Positions 25,117-49,375 of a DNA stretch of 64,000 nucleotides are shown in pieces. The notes under the pieces were generated by a model. The model was not told the origin of the DNA, did not search any database, and was given only the letters and a program-made list of their open reading frames with translations. Made by a program: the position numbers and the translations under genes. This stretch comes from Azospirillum sp. TSH100 (GTDB lineage: Bacteria > Pseudomonadota > Alphaproteobacteria > Azospirillales > Azospirillaceae), in the NCBI RefSeq assembly GCF_004923295.1, contig NZ_CP039637.1, positions 558,001 to 622,000 of the forward strand, given 5' to 3'. Position 1 is the stretch's first letter, and the number at the start of each line of letters is the position of its first letter.

Positions 25117-28100
25117 TCAGTCGGCATACAGCAGATTGTCGAGATCGTCGAGGGACAGACCCTTGTAGGTGAAGTCCGACGGCGTGGTCTCCGACCCGTC
25201 GCGCGACAGGCAGTGGGCGGCGATCCCGGCCAGCGCGTCGAGATAGGCCCGCAGCAGGCCATCCGCCGTCTCCTGGCCGAGGGACGTGTGGTAATCCAGG
25301 TTCACGGTCAGCACCCCGTCCACCACCATGCCCAGGAAATCCAGCGCGTGCGGACGCGGCGTGCGCGGGCTGAGCGAGGAGCCCGGCGTGTTCCAGTCCA
25401 CCTCGAACCGGCCGCCTTCCATGCCGCCTGCCATGTTTCCCAGGAAGTTGAAGCCGATCTGGCCGTCCACCGGGGGCAACCCCGGCCCGCCGGCCTGCCG
25501 GGTCAGCAGGCCATAGCTCCAGCCGCGGTCGGGCACCTGCCGCAGCGCCTCCTTCACCCGCTTGACGGTTGCGCCGGTGTCCTCGCCTTCGCCCCCGTCC
25601 AGCAGGAACGGATAATGGGTGGTGAACCAGCCGACCGTGCGCGTCACGTCCGGTTGCAGAGGCGTCGTGCCTTCGGCGAAGGGCCATTCGCGGCCGTGCG
25701 ATTCCAGCGTCACCAGGGTGCGCCGCCGGCCCAGGCGCCGCCGCAGCGCCATCGCCAGACCGCTCAGCAGCAGGTCGTCGGTGCGCGTGTTGTAAGCACG
25801 GTGCGCCGGGCCGAGCAGGCCGGCGGTGGTGTCGCGGTCCAGCGTGCCGGAAATGCTCGCCATATCGGCCACGCTGGCCTGCTCAACCCGCGCAACGGCC
25901 AGCGGCTCGACCGGTGGCAGCTGGCGCCAGTAGGTCAACCGGGTCGTCCAGTCCATGCCGGCGGCCAGGGCCGCCAGCGCTTCGGCATGGTCGCGGTAGG
26001 AAGCGGTCTTTTCAGGCAGGTCCGGCTTGCGGCCGGCCAGAGCCGCTTCGTAGGCGGCCTGGAAATCCTCCAGCAGGATGCCCCAGGACACACTGTCCAC
26101 CACCAGATGATGCGCGACCAGCAGCAGCCGGTCGGTGGTGGAGCCATGCGCAAGCAGCGCCGCCAGCAGCGGACCGCGGCCCAGGTCGAAGCCGGCGTGC
26201 AGCCGCTCGGCCGCCGTCTCCAGATCCCCAGCTTCGTCGTTGCCGGGAGTGAGAATCTCCAGCGACGGTTCGCCGTCGGCCGGGCGCAGGATTTGGCGCG
26301 GCACCGGACCGTCCTGATCGAAGGTGGCGCGCAGCGCGTCGTGCTGCGTCCACAGCGCCTTCAGCGCGGCGCGCACGGCGCCGGCGTCGATGCCGCCGGG
26401 GGCTTTCAGCAGGACCGCCTGGTTGAAGTGATGCGGGGCGGCGTCCATGCTTTCGAAGAACCATTGCTGGATCGGCGACAGCGGCACCGGGCCGGTGACC
26501 GGTCCCTGCTCCGCCCGGACCTTCAGCGGCTTCACCACGGCCGCGAGTTGCGCCACGGTCGGATTCTGGAAGACGTCGCGGATTTCCGCCCCCAGCCCCT
26601 GCCGACGCAGGCGCGAGACGATCTGGATGGCGCGGATGGAATCGCCGCCGAGCGCGAAGAAGTCGTCGTCTACGCCGATGTCGGCACGTTCCAGCGTTGC
26701 CCGCCAAGCGGCAAGCACCAGTTCCTCCACGGGAGTTTCCGCATCGCGCGCCGTTGCCGCGGCGGGAGCCATGGCGGGGGCGGGCAGGGCGGCGCGGTCA
26801 ACCTTGCCGTTCACGGTCACCGGCAGCGCATCCAGCGCGATCAGGTAGGCGGGGATGGCGTGGCCGGGGAGCTGCCGGGCGAGGTGGTTGCGCACCACCA
26901 CCGGGGTCACGGTCTCCAGCCGCGGCACGGCCGCCCCGGCGAACAGCCGCTCATAGAAGGGTGTGGTACGGAAGCCGCTGCCGAAATGCGGGCTAGCGCA
27001 GTGGAAGGGCACGTCGTCGGCGCCTTGCCGCTCGATCCGGCCGGTCACGGTGAAGTCCGGATTGAGGCCGTTGTCGCACAGCGTGCGCGCAATGGTGAGG
27101 CGCAGCCGGTCGCCCGGCCGGACCTGCACACCCGCGAGGTCGATGGGCAGATAGACGGGCAGCCAGCTTCCGGGGTTGTCGAGGATGTCCACCACATGGT
27201 CGGCATCCACATGCAGTTGCAGCCAGATCAGCAGGCCGGTGACGGGGCCGGCGCGCTCCACCGTCAGGCACTCCTCGTGCGCGGCCTCCAGCGGAACGAC
27301 GGTGGTATGGTCCAGATCCTCGAAGGTGCCGGCAGTGGACAGGATGGCATCGCGCGGCAGGTTCTTCACGCACAGGCGCAGGTCGAAAGGCCGGCCGACC
27401 TCGGCGAAGATCCGCTCCACATAATGCGCGGCGATGTCGGAGAAGCCGTAGGCGAAGCTGCCCTCCGGCAGGCTGACCGCGGCGATGCGGGTCAGGCTGC
27501 GCTGCGGCAGCATGTTCGCCGGATCCTTCAGGAAGCGGCGGGCGCCGTTGATGATCTTGGCGGCACCCTCCGACCCGCCGATGGCGCCGACGATCTCGGA
27601 GATGCAGTAATCGACCGGCTCCGGCAGCCCGATACGCAGGGCGTCGCCGTGGATCACCTCGATCCGGTCGGACAGGCCCAGCCGCACGACCGTCTCGCGC
27701 GCCTTGCGCGCCGTGCTCTCCAGCAGGTCAATGGCGTAGACCTTGTGCGCCCCCGCCTCCAGCGCCAGGCGCGACAGGATGGCGAAGGGGCCGGTGCCGA
27801 TGTCCACCACCGTCTTGCCCGGCAGATGGCGGGCGAAGGCATCGCGGTAGCGGCGGTTGCGCCCCTCGTCCGTTGCCATGCTCGAATAGGCGACGTCGTC
27901 ATAGACGAAGAACTCCGCCACCGACGGCCACAGCTCCACCCGCTGTTCCGGGCAGAAATAGCCGGCCAGCGCCGTCGAGCCGTCGGCACGCGTCACCGTG
28001 ACGACGGTGGCGTCGCGCACGCCGGGCACGCCGCGCAGCGCCTCCTCCACCTCGCCCATCTCGATGCGGTGGCCGGAGACCTTGACCTGGTCGTCGGTGC

Positions 28101-31100
28101 GGCCGAGGAAGTCCACCGTCCCGTCCGCCAGCCAGCAGGCCATGTCGCCGGTGCGGTACAGCCGCTCGCCCGTGCGCGGGTGGCTCAGGAAGCGCGCCGC
28201 CGTCTGCGCCTCGTCGCCCTGATAGCCGCGGGCAAGGCCCGCCCCGCCCAGGAACAGTTCGCCGGGAACGCCGACCGGCACCGGCTCCAGCATCGCATCG
28301 AGGATGTGCAAGGTCGTGTTGGGCAGCGGTCGGCCGATCGGCAGGCGCGGACGCGCCGCGTCCTCCCCCGTCACCCGGTGCACCGTGGCGCAAACCGAGG
28401 ATTCGGTCGGGCCGTAGGCGTTGTAGGCGCGCAAGCTGCGGGCATAATGCGCGAGGTCGGCGACCGGGGCCGCCTCGCCCGCCGTGATCAGCACCTTCAG
28501 GCCGGGCAGCGGGGCACGCTCCAGTGCGCGCAGGTAGGTGGGCGGCAGGGTCACACAGCTGGTTCCGGTGGACGTTATGAAGTCCAGGAAGCGCGGCGTG
28601 GATTCGATCACCGCAAGGTTGGGCAGCACGACGGCCCCCCCGGCGAACAGCGCCATGAAGATGTTGGCCAACGACGCGTCGAAGGAGGGTGAAGCGAACT
28701 GCAGCACCCGGTCTTCGGCGCCCAGGTCGAAAGCGGCGATCTGGCCCAGCGACATGTTCACGAAGCCGGCATGTTCGACCATCACCGCCTTGGGCTGGCC
28801 GGTGGAGCCGGAGGTGAAGATGATGTAGGCAACGTCGCCCGGCGCCGAGCGGTCGGCCAAAACCGGCCCGGTCTGTTCCAGAATCGGGGAGACGGCCACG
28901 GACGGCGGGCCGCCGGCGGGCAGACGGGCCGAATCCTCCGCCCGGTCGACCAGCACCAGCGTGCAGCCGGCGCGCTCCAGCATGGCGGACAGGCGGGCCG
29001 CCGGGTAGCCGGGGTCGAGCGGCACATAGACGGCACCCGCCTTCATGATCGCCAGCATTGCCACCACGGATTCGATGGAGCGGTTGGCGAGAACGGCCAC
29101 GCGGTCTTGCGGCGCCACGCCGTGGCGGTCTGTCAGCGCGGCGGCCAGCCGGCCGCTTGCCGCCTCCAGGGCCGCGTGGTCGAGTTCGCGTCCCTCCTCC
29201 ACCAGTGCCGGGCGCTTCGGGTGGTGGGCGGCGATTTCGGCGGCGAGGCCGGGTATGGTGAGCGGCCGGCGCTCCACCACCGGGCCGGCGGCGAAGCCGT
29301 CGATCGACGCACGCTCCTCGCCGGGCAGCAGCGTCAGCGCCTGGATCGGCGTGCGCGGGTCAAGCACCGCGGCGTGCGCCAGTTCGGCGAAGTGGGCACA
29401 GGTGCGGGCGATGCGGGCGCCGTCGAACAGGTCGAGATTGTAGTTGAGGTCGAGGACCAGTTCCCCCGCCTCCGTCTGGAAGTGGAAGACGAGGTCGTAG
29501 CGGCTGAAGTCCCAGGCGTTCTCGCAGCCAAAGGGGCGCACGGCGACACCGTCCAGGGTCAGCTCCACGCCATCGAAGGTCTGCGCCACCACCATCACGT
29601 CGAAGACCGGCGACCGGCTCATGTCGCGTTGCAGGTCCAGTTCGCCGATCAGGGCATCGAAGGGATAGCCCTGGTGGGCCACGCCGTCGTCCACCGTGGC
29701 CTTGACGGCGGCCAGGAGGCTTTTGAACGGGGCGGCCGGATCGACGGTGTCGCGCAGCGCCATCACGTTGGCGTAGTAGCCGATCTGCCCGCCCAGGTCC
29801 GGATGTGCCCGCCCGGCCGCCGGGCTGCCGACGATGATGTCGCGCTGGCCGGTGTAGCGGTGCAGCAGCACCTTGGTCAGGGCGGTCAGCGTGACGAACA
29901 GGGTGACGCCGTGGGCCTCCGCCAGCGCCTGGATCCGCGCCGTCAGATCGGCGCCCAGGCGCAGGCGACGGGTGGTGCCGTTGAAGGTCTGCACCGGAGG
30001 GCGCGGCCGGTCGGAGGGCAGGTCGAGAACCGGCAGGGCGCCGGCGAAGCGCTCCGTCCAATAGCGGCGGTCGGCGTCGAGCGCGCCACCAGCCAACCGC
30101 TTGGCCTGCCAAGCCGTGGCGTCGCGCATCTGGAGCGGCAGCGGCGGCAGCGCAGCGTCCTGTCCGCTACGGCCGGCGACATAGGCGGCGGCCAGTTCGC
30201 GCACCAGCACGCCCAGCGACCACACGTCGCTGACGATGTGGTGGATGTTGAACAGGAAGACGTGGCGTGGCGCGGCGTCTGCCCCGTTGGCCGCCGCATC
30301 GGACAGGCGCAGCAGCGAGGCGCGCAGCAGCGGCCCGGCCTCCAGATCGAAGACATGGGCGAGGTTGCCGGCGGCCAGCCGGTGCGCCTCCGCCTCCGGA
30401 TCGGCGTGGCGGCGCAGATCGACGGTCTCCAGCCGCCAGGGCAGATCGGCGTGGACCACCTGCCTGACGTCGGCGCCGTCTTCGCGGAAAGTGGTGCGCA
30501 GCGCTTCATGGCGGCGGATCAGTGTGCGGAAAGCCTCCTCCAGCGCCGCGGAGTCCACGGTACCGGTCAACTCGAAGGACTCGGCCAGATTGTAGGCGGT
30601 GGGCGCGATGCCCATGCGGTCCAACCGCCACAACCGCGCCTGGGCCGGGGAGGCGGGATAGCTGTCGGCGTCCGCCACGCACGGGATCGCGGTCGTCCCA
30701 CCGTCAGCAGTCCTGCCGTCTGCCTTGGCACGGTCAACGTGGGCGGCGAGCGCACGGATGGTGTTGTCGGCGAAGAAGTCCTTCAGCGGGATTTCCACCC
30801 CGCAATCCTGGTAGATGCGCAGCACGGCGCGGATGGCGCGCAGGGAATCGCCGCCGAACTCGTGGAAGCGGGTGGTGACGCCCACCCTGGCGATGCCGAA
30901 CAGCTCGCTCCAGACGGCGGCGAGTTTCCGTTCCGTCTCGGTCTCCGGGGCGGTGAAGCCATCCTCTCCGTAGAACAGCTCCTCCGGCCTCGGCAGCGCC
31001 TTGCGGTTGACCTTGCCGCTGATGGTCATCGGGATTTCGCGCAACCCCACGAAGACGTGCGGCTGCATGTTGGCCGGCAGGATGCGGTCCAGATCCGCCC

Positions 31101-32526
31101 GCAGCGCGTCGGCCGCCAGCGGCTCCGCCTCACCATCCGCCCGCACGTAATAGCCGACGAGAAGCGGACGCTGGTCGGCGCCGGTCTGCACCGCGCACAC
31201 CGCCTGGGCCACGCCGGCTGCCTGCCGCAGCGCCGCCTCGATCTCCGCCAGCTCGATGCGGATGCCGTTGATCTTCACCTGATTGTCAAGCCTGCCCAGG
31301 CATTCCACGCCGCCGTCCGACAGATAGCGGCCGAGGTCGCCGGTCTTGTAGATGACCTCCGGCTTGTCGGGGGTCAGCGGATTCTGGATGAAGGCGGCGG
31401 CCGTCAGTTCCGGATCCCCGAGATAGCCCAGCGAGCGGTAGGGCGTGCGGATGTGGATCTCGCCGATCTCGCCCGGCTTGCACAGCCGCCCGTTGCCCAG
31501 GATCAGCACCGCCGTGTTGGGCAGCGGCTGACCGATCGGCAGGACGCGGCGCAGGTCGTCAGGCAGCGCGCCGACGCGGTGGAACAGCTTGGCCAGCGTC
31601 GTTTCGGACGGGCCGTAGAGGTTGACCACCTCCGTCGCCGTGCCGGCCGCGGCGCGCCATGCCGCCACGTCGGCGCCAAGCAGCGGTTCGCCCGCCACCA
31701 GCAGATGGCGCAGGGCCGGGAAGGGAGGTGAGGCGGGCGCGCGGTGTTCCAGTTCACGGACGATCAGGCGCAGCAGCGTCGGCACGCAATGCATCAGGGT
31801 GAGGCGGCTGGCGGCGATCCAGTCGACCAGCCGGTGCGGCAGCATGCGCAGCTCCGGCTCCGGCACGCACAGGGTTCCGCCGGCCATCAGCGGCACCAGC
31901 ACGTCGCGCAGGCTGACGTCGAAGGTTATCGGCGCCAGCCAGGAGCAGCGCGTGCCTTCGTCAAGCGCGAACTCCCCCATCTCCCAGCGCAGGAAGTGGC
32001 TCAGGCCGCGCTGCTGACCCAGGATGGCCTTGGGCGCCCCGGTCGAACCCGAGGTGAACATGACGTAACAGCCATCGCCCGGCCCCACGGCAATGCCGGG
32101 ATTGGTTTCCGGCTGGCCTTCCGGTTCGGCCGGCACCACCGCGAGGTGGCACCCGATGGCGGCGAGGCGCGCGTCGAGGGTCGGGCGGTGCGCGGCGCCG
32201 GTCACCACATGGGCGCAGCCCGCCTTCTCCAGATAGGCGGCGAGGCGGCGTTCCGGCAGATCGGGCGGCAGCGGCAGGAAGACCGCGCCGGCCTTGCCGG
32301 TGCCCAGCAGGGCGGCGACATAGTCGATGCCGGGTTCCAGGAACAGGCCGACGATGGCGTTCCGGCCGGGCTCCACCCCCGCTGCCTTCAGCGCGTGGGC
32401 GATGCGGTTGGCGCGGCGGTTCAGCGCGTCGTAGCCGATGCACCCCTCTGCACATTCGACGGCGACGGCGTCGGGGCGGGTTTCGGCCTGGAACTCGAAC
32501 TGTTCGAAATACGCTTGGCGCTGCAT
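25117..32526 (-). CDS. NRPS: A-T-C-A(PRMT-like methyltransferase insert)-T-E
   Basis: A 2,469-residue synthetase. Approximate domains: A1 1-515; carrier ~525-600 (FGGDSLRA, Ser about 561); C ~625-1060 (HHIVSDV); A2 core ~1085-1490; methyltransferase ~1500-1830; A2 C-terminal part with NGKVDR near 1906; carrier ~1925-1990 (GGDSIRA); E ~2000-2455 (HHLVVDSVSW, RTVGWFTTHYP, FNFLGN). The methyltransferase lies between adenylation motifs 8 and 9 and has PRMT features: VVDIGTGPF, AIDLLES, the double-Glu segment SEIVGAIGGSE, and a beta-barrel end GSWLPVYLPIDLAGVQVRPG. Pocket residues read by eye: A1 D-V-R-H-L-A-L-L-A (no match I trust), A2 D-A-A-T-I-A-A-V-C (Phe/Tyr-like). The protein starts directly with A, so its first C domain is the last domain of the upstream synthetase. 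Its C-terminal LSLDDLDNLLYAD is a docking-type end that fits the C-starting NRPS at 55129. Confidence 0.95.
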   Translation of the reverse strand: MQRQAYFEQFEFQAETRPDAVAVECAEGCIGYDALNRRANRIAHALKAAGVEPGRNAIVGLFLEPGIDYVAALLGTGKAGAVFLPLPPDLPERRLAAYLEKAGCAHVVTGAAHRPTLDARLAAIGCHLAVVPAEPEGQPETNPGIAVGPGDGCYVMFTSGSTGAPKAILGQQRGLSHFLRWEMGEFALDEGTRCSWLAPITFDVSLRDVLVPLMAGGTLCVPEPELRMLPHRLVDWIAASRLTLMHCVPTLLRLIVRELEHRAPASPPFPALRHLLVAGEPLLGADVAAWRAAAGTATEVVNLYGPSETTLAKLFHRVGALPDDLRRVLPIGQPLPNTAVLILGNGRLCKPGEIGEIHIRTPYRSLGYLGDPELTAAAFIQNPLTPDKPEVIYKTGDLGRYLSDGGVECLGRLDNQVKINGIRIELAEIEAALRQAAGVAQAVCAVQTGADQRPLLVGYYVRADGEAEPLAADALRADLDRILPANMQPHVFVGLREIPMTISGKVNRKALPRPEELFYGEDGFTAPETETERKLAAVWSELFGIARVGVTTRFHEFGGDSLRAIRAVLRIYQDCGVEIPLKDFFADNTIRALAAHVDRAKADGRTADGGTTAIPCVADADSYPASPAQARLWRLDRMGIAPTAYNLAESFELTGTVDSAALEEAFRTLIRRHEALRTTFREDGADVRQVVHADLPWRLETVDLRRHADPEAEAHRLAAGNLAHVFDLEAGPLLRASLLRLSDAAANGADAAPRHVFLFNIHHIVSDVWSLGVLVRELAAAYVAGRSGQDAALPPLPLQMRDATAWQAKRLAGGALDADRRYWTERFAGALPVLDLPSDRPRPPVQTFNGTTRRLRLGADLTARIQALAEAHGVTLFVTLTALTKVLLHRYTGQRDIIVGSPAAGRAHPDLGGQIGYYANVMALRDTVDPAAPFKSLLAAVKATVDDGVAHQGYPFDALIGELDLQRDMSRSPVFDVMVVAQTFDGVELTLDGVAVRPFGCENAWDFSRYDLVFHFQTEAGELVLDLNYNLDLFDGARIARTCAHFAELAHAAVLDPRTPIQALTLLPGEERASIDGFAAGPVVERRPLTIPGLAAEIAAHHPKRPALVEEGRELDHAALEAASGRLAAALTDRHGVAPQDRVAVLANRSIESVVAMLAIMKAGAVYVPLDPGYPAARLSAMLERAGCTLVLVDRAEDSARLPAGGPPSVAVSPILEQTGPVLADRSAPGDVAYIIFTSGSTGQPKAVMVEHAGFVNMSLGQIAAFDLGAEDRVLQFASPSFDASLANIFMALFAGGAVVLPNLAVIESTPRFLDFITSTGTSCVTLPPTYLRALERAPLPGLKVLITAGEAAPVADLAHYARSLRAYNAYGPTESSVCATVHRVTGEDAARPRLPIGRPLPNTTLHILDAMLEPVPVGVPGELFLGGAGLARGYQGDEAQTAARFLSHPRTGERLYRTGDMACWLADGTVDFLGRTDDQVKVSGHRIEMGEVEEALRGVPGVRDATVVTVTRADGSTALAGYFCPEQRVELWPSVAEFFVYDDVAYSSMATDEGRNRRYRDAFARHLPGKTVVDIGTGPFAILSRLALEAGAHKVYAIDLLESTARKARETVVRLGLSDRIEVIHGDALRIGLPEPVDYCISEIVGAIGGSEGAAKIINGARRFLKDPANMLPQRSLTRIAAVSLPEGSFAYGFSDIAAHYVERIFAEVGRPFDLRLCVKNLPRDAILSTAGTFEDLDHTTVVPLEAAHEECLTVERAGPVTGLLIWLQLHVDADHVVDILDNPGSWLPVYLPIDLAGVQVRPGDRLRLTIARTLCDNGLNPDFTVTGRIERQGADDVPFHCASPHFGSGFRTTPFYERLFAGAAVPRLETVTPVVVRNHLARQLPGHAIPAYLIALDALPVTVNGKVDRAALPAPAMAPAAATARDAETPVEELVLAAWRATLERADIGVDDDFFALGGDSIRAIQIVSRLRRQGLGAEIRDVFQNPTVAQLAAVVKPLKVRAEQGPVTGPVPLSPIQQWFFESMDAAPHHFNQAVLLKAPGGIDAGAVRAALKALWTQHDALRATFDQDGPVPRQILRPADGEPSLEILTPGNDEAGDLETAAERLHAGFDLGRGPLLAALLAHGSTTDRLLLVAHHLVVDSVSWGILLEDFQAAYEAALAGRKPDLPEKTASYRDHAEALAALAAGMDWTTRLTYWRQLPPVEPLAVARVEQASVADMASISGTLDRDTTAGLLGPAHRAYNTRTDDLLLSGLAMALRRRLGRRRTLVTLESHGREWPFAEGTTPLQPDVTRTVGWFTTHYPFLLDGGEGEDTGATVKRVKEALRQVPDRGWSYGLLTRQAGGPGLPPVDGQIGFNFLGNMAGGMEGGRFEVDWNTPGSSLSPRTPRPHALDFLGMVVDGVLTVNLDYHTSLGQETADGLLRAYLDALAGIAAHCLSRDGSETTPSDFTYKGLSLDDLDNLLYAD

Positions 32527-32539
32527 CGCTGTGCCCCGT

Positions 32540-34414
32540 TCAGGAAAAAGCCGGCAGCTCGAACGTGTCGAGCAGGATGCCGAAGGTGAGCACGACCATC
32601 AGGAGGTCGTCTTCAAAGGTCTGGTTCAGGTCGCGGCCCGGCTGGCGGTACAGCCGCTTCAGGTGTTCCACGGTATCGGGGTTGAAGTATCCGTCGCGGC
32701 GGATGCGCTCCTGGGACAGCAGCTCCTCGACCAGCGGGATGTTCTGCCGCAGCAGCACGGCGCTGCTGGGGGCGACGAAGCTGAACTTCTGCCGGTCGAC
32801 GATCTCCGCCGGCAGATAGCGGCGGGCCAGCCGCTTCAGCAGGTGCTTCTCCTCGCCGTCCCGCACCATCAGGGACGGGGGGATGCGCCGCGCCACATCG
32901 ATCACGTTCACGTCGAGGAACGGGTAGCGCGCCTCGACGGAGTTGGCGAAGGCGACGCGGTCGCCGTGGTCGGCCAGCAGGTGGTCGGCCATGCGCAGCT
33001 TGAAGTCGAGGTAGGAGCGTTTGTGGAACGGGTGCCGCCCGGCCAGCCGGCGCACGTCCACCGGCGCGCCGTTCAGGCAGTCGAAGCCGGCAAACCGCTT
33101 CGCCACCGCCTGGGAATAGAGCGCCTGCCGGGTCTCCGCGGCGGCGCGGTAGTTCTTCTCGTAGAGGAAGCCGGGGTCGCCCCACAGCCGCTCGCGCAGT
33201 TGCGCCTCCAGCAACGCGTCGAGGTCGGTGGGATCCGCCTCCTCCTGCGCGCGGTGCACGTCCAGCCGGTAGCCGACATAGCCGCCGAACAGCTCGTCCG
33301 CCCCTTCACCCGTCAGCACCACCTTCATGTCCTGGTCGCGCACCATGCGTGAGAGGATCAGCGAGCAGGCGTTGTAGGATTCGCGCAGCGGCGCCTCTGC
33401 ATGGCGCACGATGTTGGTCAGGTGGGCGTGGATCTGCTCCGGCCCGACCACCGTCTCGTGGTGCAGGGTGCCAAGACGGCGCGCCATCAGGCGCTGGTGC
33501 GCGCTTTCGTCGATGCGGCGGTCCTGGAAGGTGATGGAGAAGGTGTGGCGCTGCACGTCCGGTGTCAGCTCCGCCACCAGTGCCGCGATCAGCGAGCTGT
33601 CGAGCCCGCCACTGAGATAGCCGCCGACCGGGACGTCGGCTTGAAGGCGGTAGCGCACGGCCTGACGCAGGGCGGCATCCAGCTCCTCTACGCACTCCTC
33701 GGCGGAGCGGCTGTCGTCGATCTCCGCGGCGGTGGGGTAATCGAGGTCCCAATAGGTAATGCGTCGGCGCTGCCCGTCGCCGTCCACCACCAGCACGGTG
33801 CCGGGTGGCAGGCTCTCCACACCGGCGAACAGGGTGCGCGGGCTGACGGGGCCGGGGAAGGTCAGGATCTGGTCGAGCCCGGTCAGGTCCACCCGCCGCG
33901 GCACGTCGGGGTGGCGCAGCAGCGCCTTGATCTCCGACCCGAAGGCCAGACCGCCGTCCACCTCGGCATGGAACAGCGGCGCGATGCCGACATGGTCGCG
34001 GCCAAGAACGAGCCGGCGTCGTGTCAGGTCATAGACGGCGAAGGCGAACTGACCATTCATGCGCGCCGCGAACTCCGGCCCGTATTCCTGGTACAGCGCC
34101 GGCAGGACTTCGGTGTCGGAGCGGGTACGGAAGCGGTGCCCGCGCTGTTCCAACTCCGCCCGCAATTCCCGATGATTGTAGATCTCGCCGTTGCAGACCG
34201 ACACCACGGTGCCGTCGGTGCTGAAGACCGGCTGGTTGCCCGATACGAGATCGACGATCGACAGCCGGCGGAAGCCCAACCCGACGCCCGGCGCCTGGAA
34301 GAATCCTTCGTCGTCCGGGCCGCGGTGGCGCAGCGCGTCGGCCATGGCGGCCAATCGCCGGCGCCCTTCGGACTCGGCAAGGGTGGGACCGATGAAACCG
34401 AGAATCCCGCACAT
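32540..34414 (-). CDS. asnB: Glutamine-dependent asparagine synthetase
   Basis: A 624-residue class II amidotransferase that makes Asn from Asp, ATP and glutamine. Cys2 (MCGILGF) is the glutaminase nucleophile, RHRGPDDEGFF and NGEIYNH belong to the glutaminase domain, and YLSGGLDSSLIAAL is the ATP pyrophosphatase loop of the synthetase domain. It is encoded between two synthetase genes with gaps of 3 and 13 bases, so it is made with the assembly line. It likely feeds Asn to the terminal NRPS, whose pocket reads as Asp/Asn. A less usual role, amidating a carboxylate of the product, cannot be excluded. Confidence 0.93.
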   Translation of the reverse strand: MCGILGFIGPTLAESEGRRRLAAMADALRHRGPDDEGFFQAPGVGLGFRRLSIVDLVSGNQPVFSTDGTVVSVCNGEIYNHRELRAELEQRGHRFRTRSDTEVLPALYQEYGPEFAARMNGQFAFAVYDLTRRRLVLGRDHVGIAPLFHAEVDGGLAFGSEIKALLRHPDVPRRVDLTGLDQILTFPGPVSPRTLFAGVESLPPGTVLVVDGDGQRRRITYWDLDYPTAAEIDDSRSAEECVEELDAALRQAVRYRLQADVPVGGYLSGGLDSSLIAALVAELTPDVQRHTFSITFQDRRIDESAHQRLMARRLGTLHHETVVGPEQIHAHLTNIVRHAEAPLRESYNACSLILSRMVRDQDMKVVLTGEGADELFGGYVGYRLDVHRAQEEADPTDLDALLEAQLRERLWGDPGFLYEKNYRAAAETRQALYSQAVAKRFAGFDCLNGAPVDVRRLAGRHPFHKRSYLDFKLRMADHLLADHGDRVAFANSVEARYPFLDVNVIDVARRIPPSLMVRDGEEKHLLKRLARRYLPAEIVDRQKFSFVAPSSAVLLRQNIPLVEELLSQERIRRDGYFNPDTVEHLKRLYRQPGRDLNQTFEDDLLMVVLTFGILLDTFELPAFS

Positions 34415-34417
34415 GGC

Positions 34418-49060
<14,643 letters not shown>

Positions 49061-49375
49061 ACGCTGAGATGCATCAATCTACATATAGGAATATGCGAGA
49101 AAAAATCTGTCATAATCATTGTATCTTTTCATGCGCAGCAGCAAACCCACACCGCTGCATGCAATTTTTTGCAGTATACCCTCATGCGTTCTCCGGGATA
49201 CGCGACGCATAATCTCTTGATTGGATCAAAATAGGTAGATATATTTTTCTTCTAGTGACGTTATAGCGCGAATTTGTCAATGAACTTGTCAGAAGCAACT
49301 GATTGCTCTGCAAGATAATTATTCATACTCAAATATAACCATTCCCCTTTATTTGGTGATCGAGGGATGAGCCCG
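49061..49375. promoter_or_regulatory. AT-rich divergent promoter region of the lipopeptide cluster
   Basis: About 315 bases, clearly more AT-rich than the surroundings, separate the giant synthetase from the autotransporter gene. On the plus strand TTGATT (49217-49222) and TATATT (49240-49245) are 17 bases apart, a good sigma-70 arrangement for the autotransporter. ATGCGT (49184-49189) and ACGCAT (49205-49210) form an inverted repeat; TCATGCG occurs at 49129 and at 49182. No credible coding sequence is seen here. Confidence 0.5.

Noticed and set aside
27000..28100. PRMT-like part considered as a separate gene or frameshifted remnant
   Set aside because: The frame is continuous, and adenylation motifs occur both before and after it, so it is an insert in one domain.
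24718..28692. Long open frame on the plus strand inside the NRPS gene
   Set aside because: It is antisense to recognisable NRPS domains, and its His/Gln/Arg-rich composition is what GC-rich DNA gives on the opposite strand.
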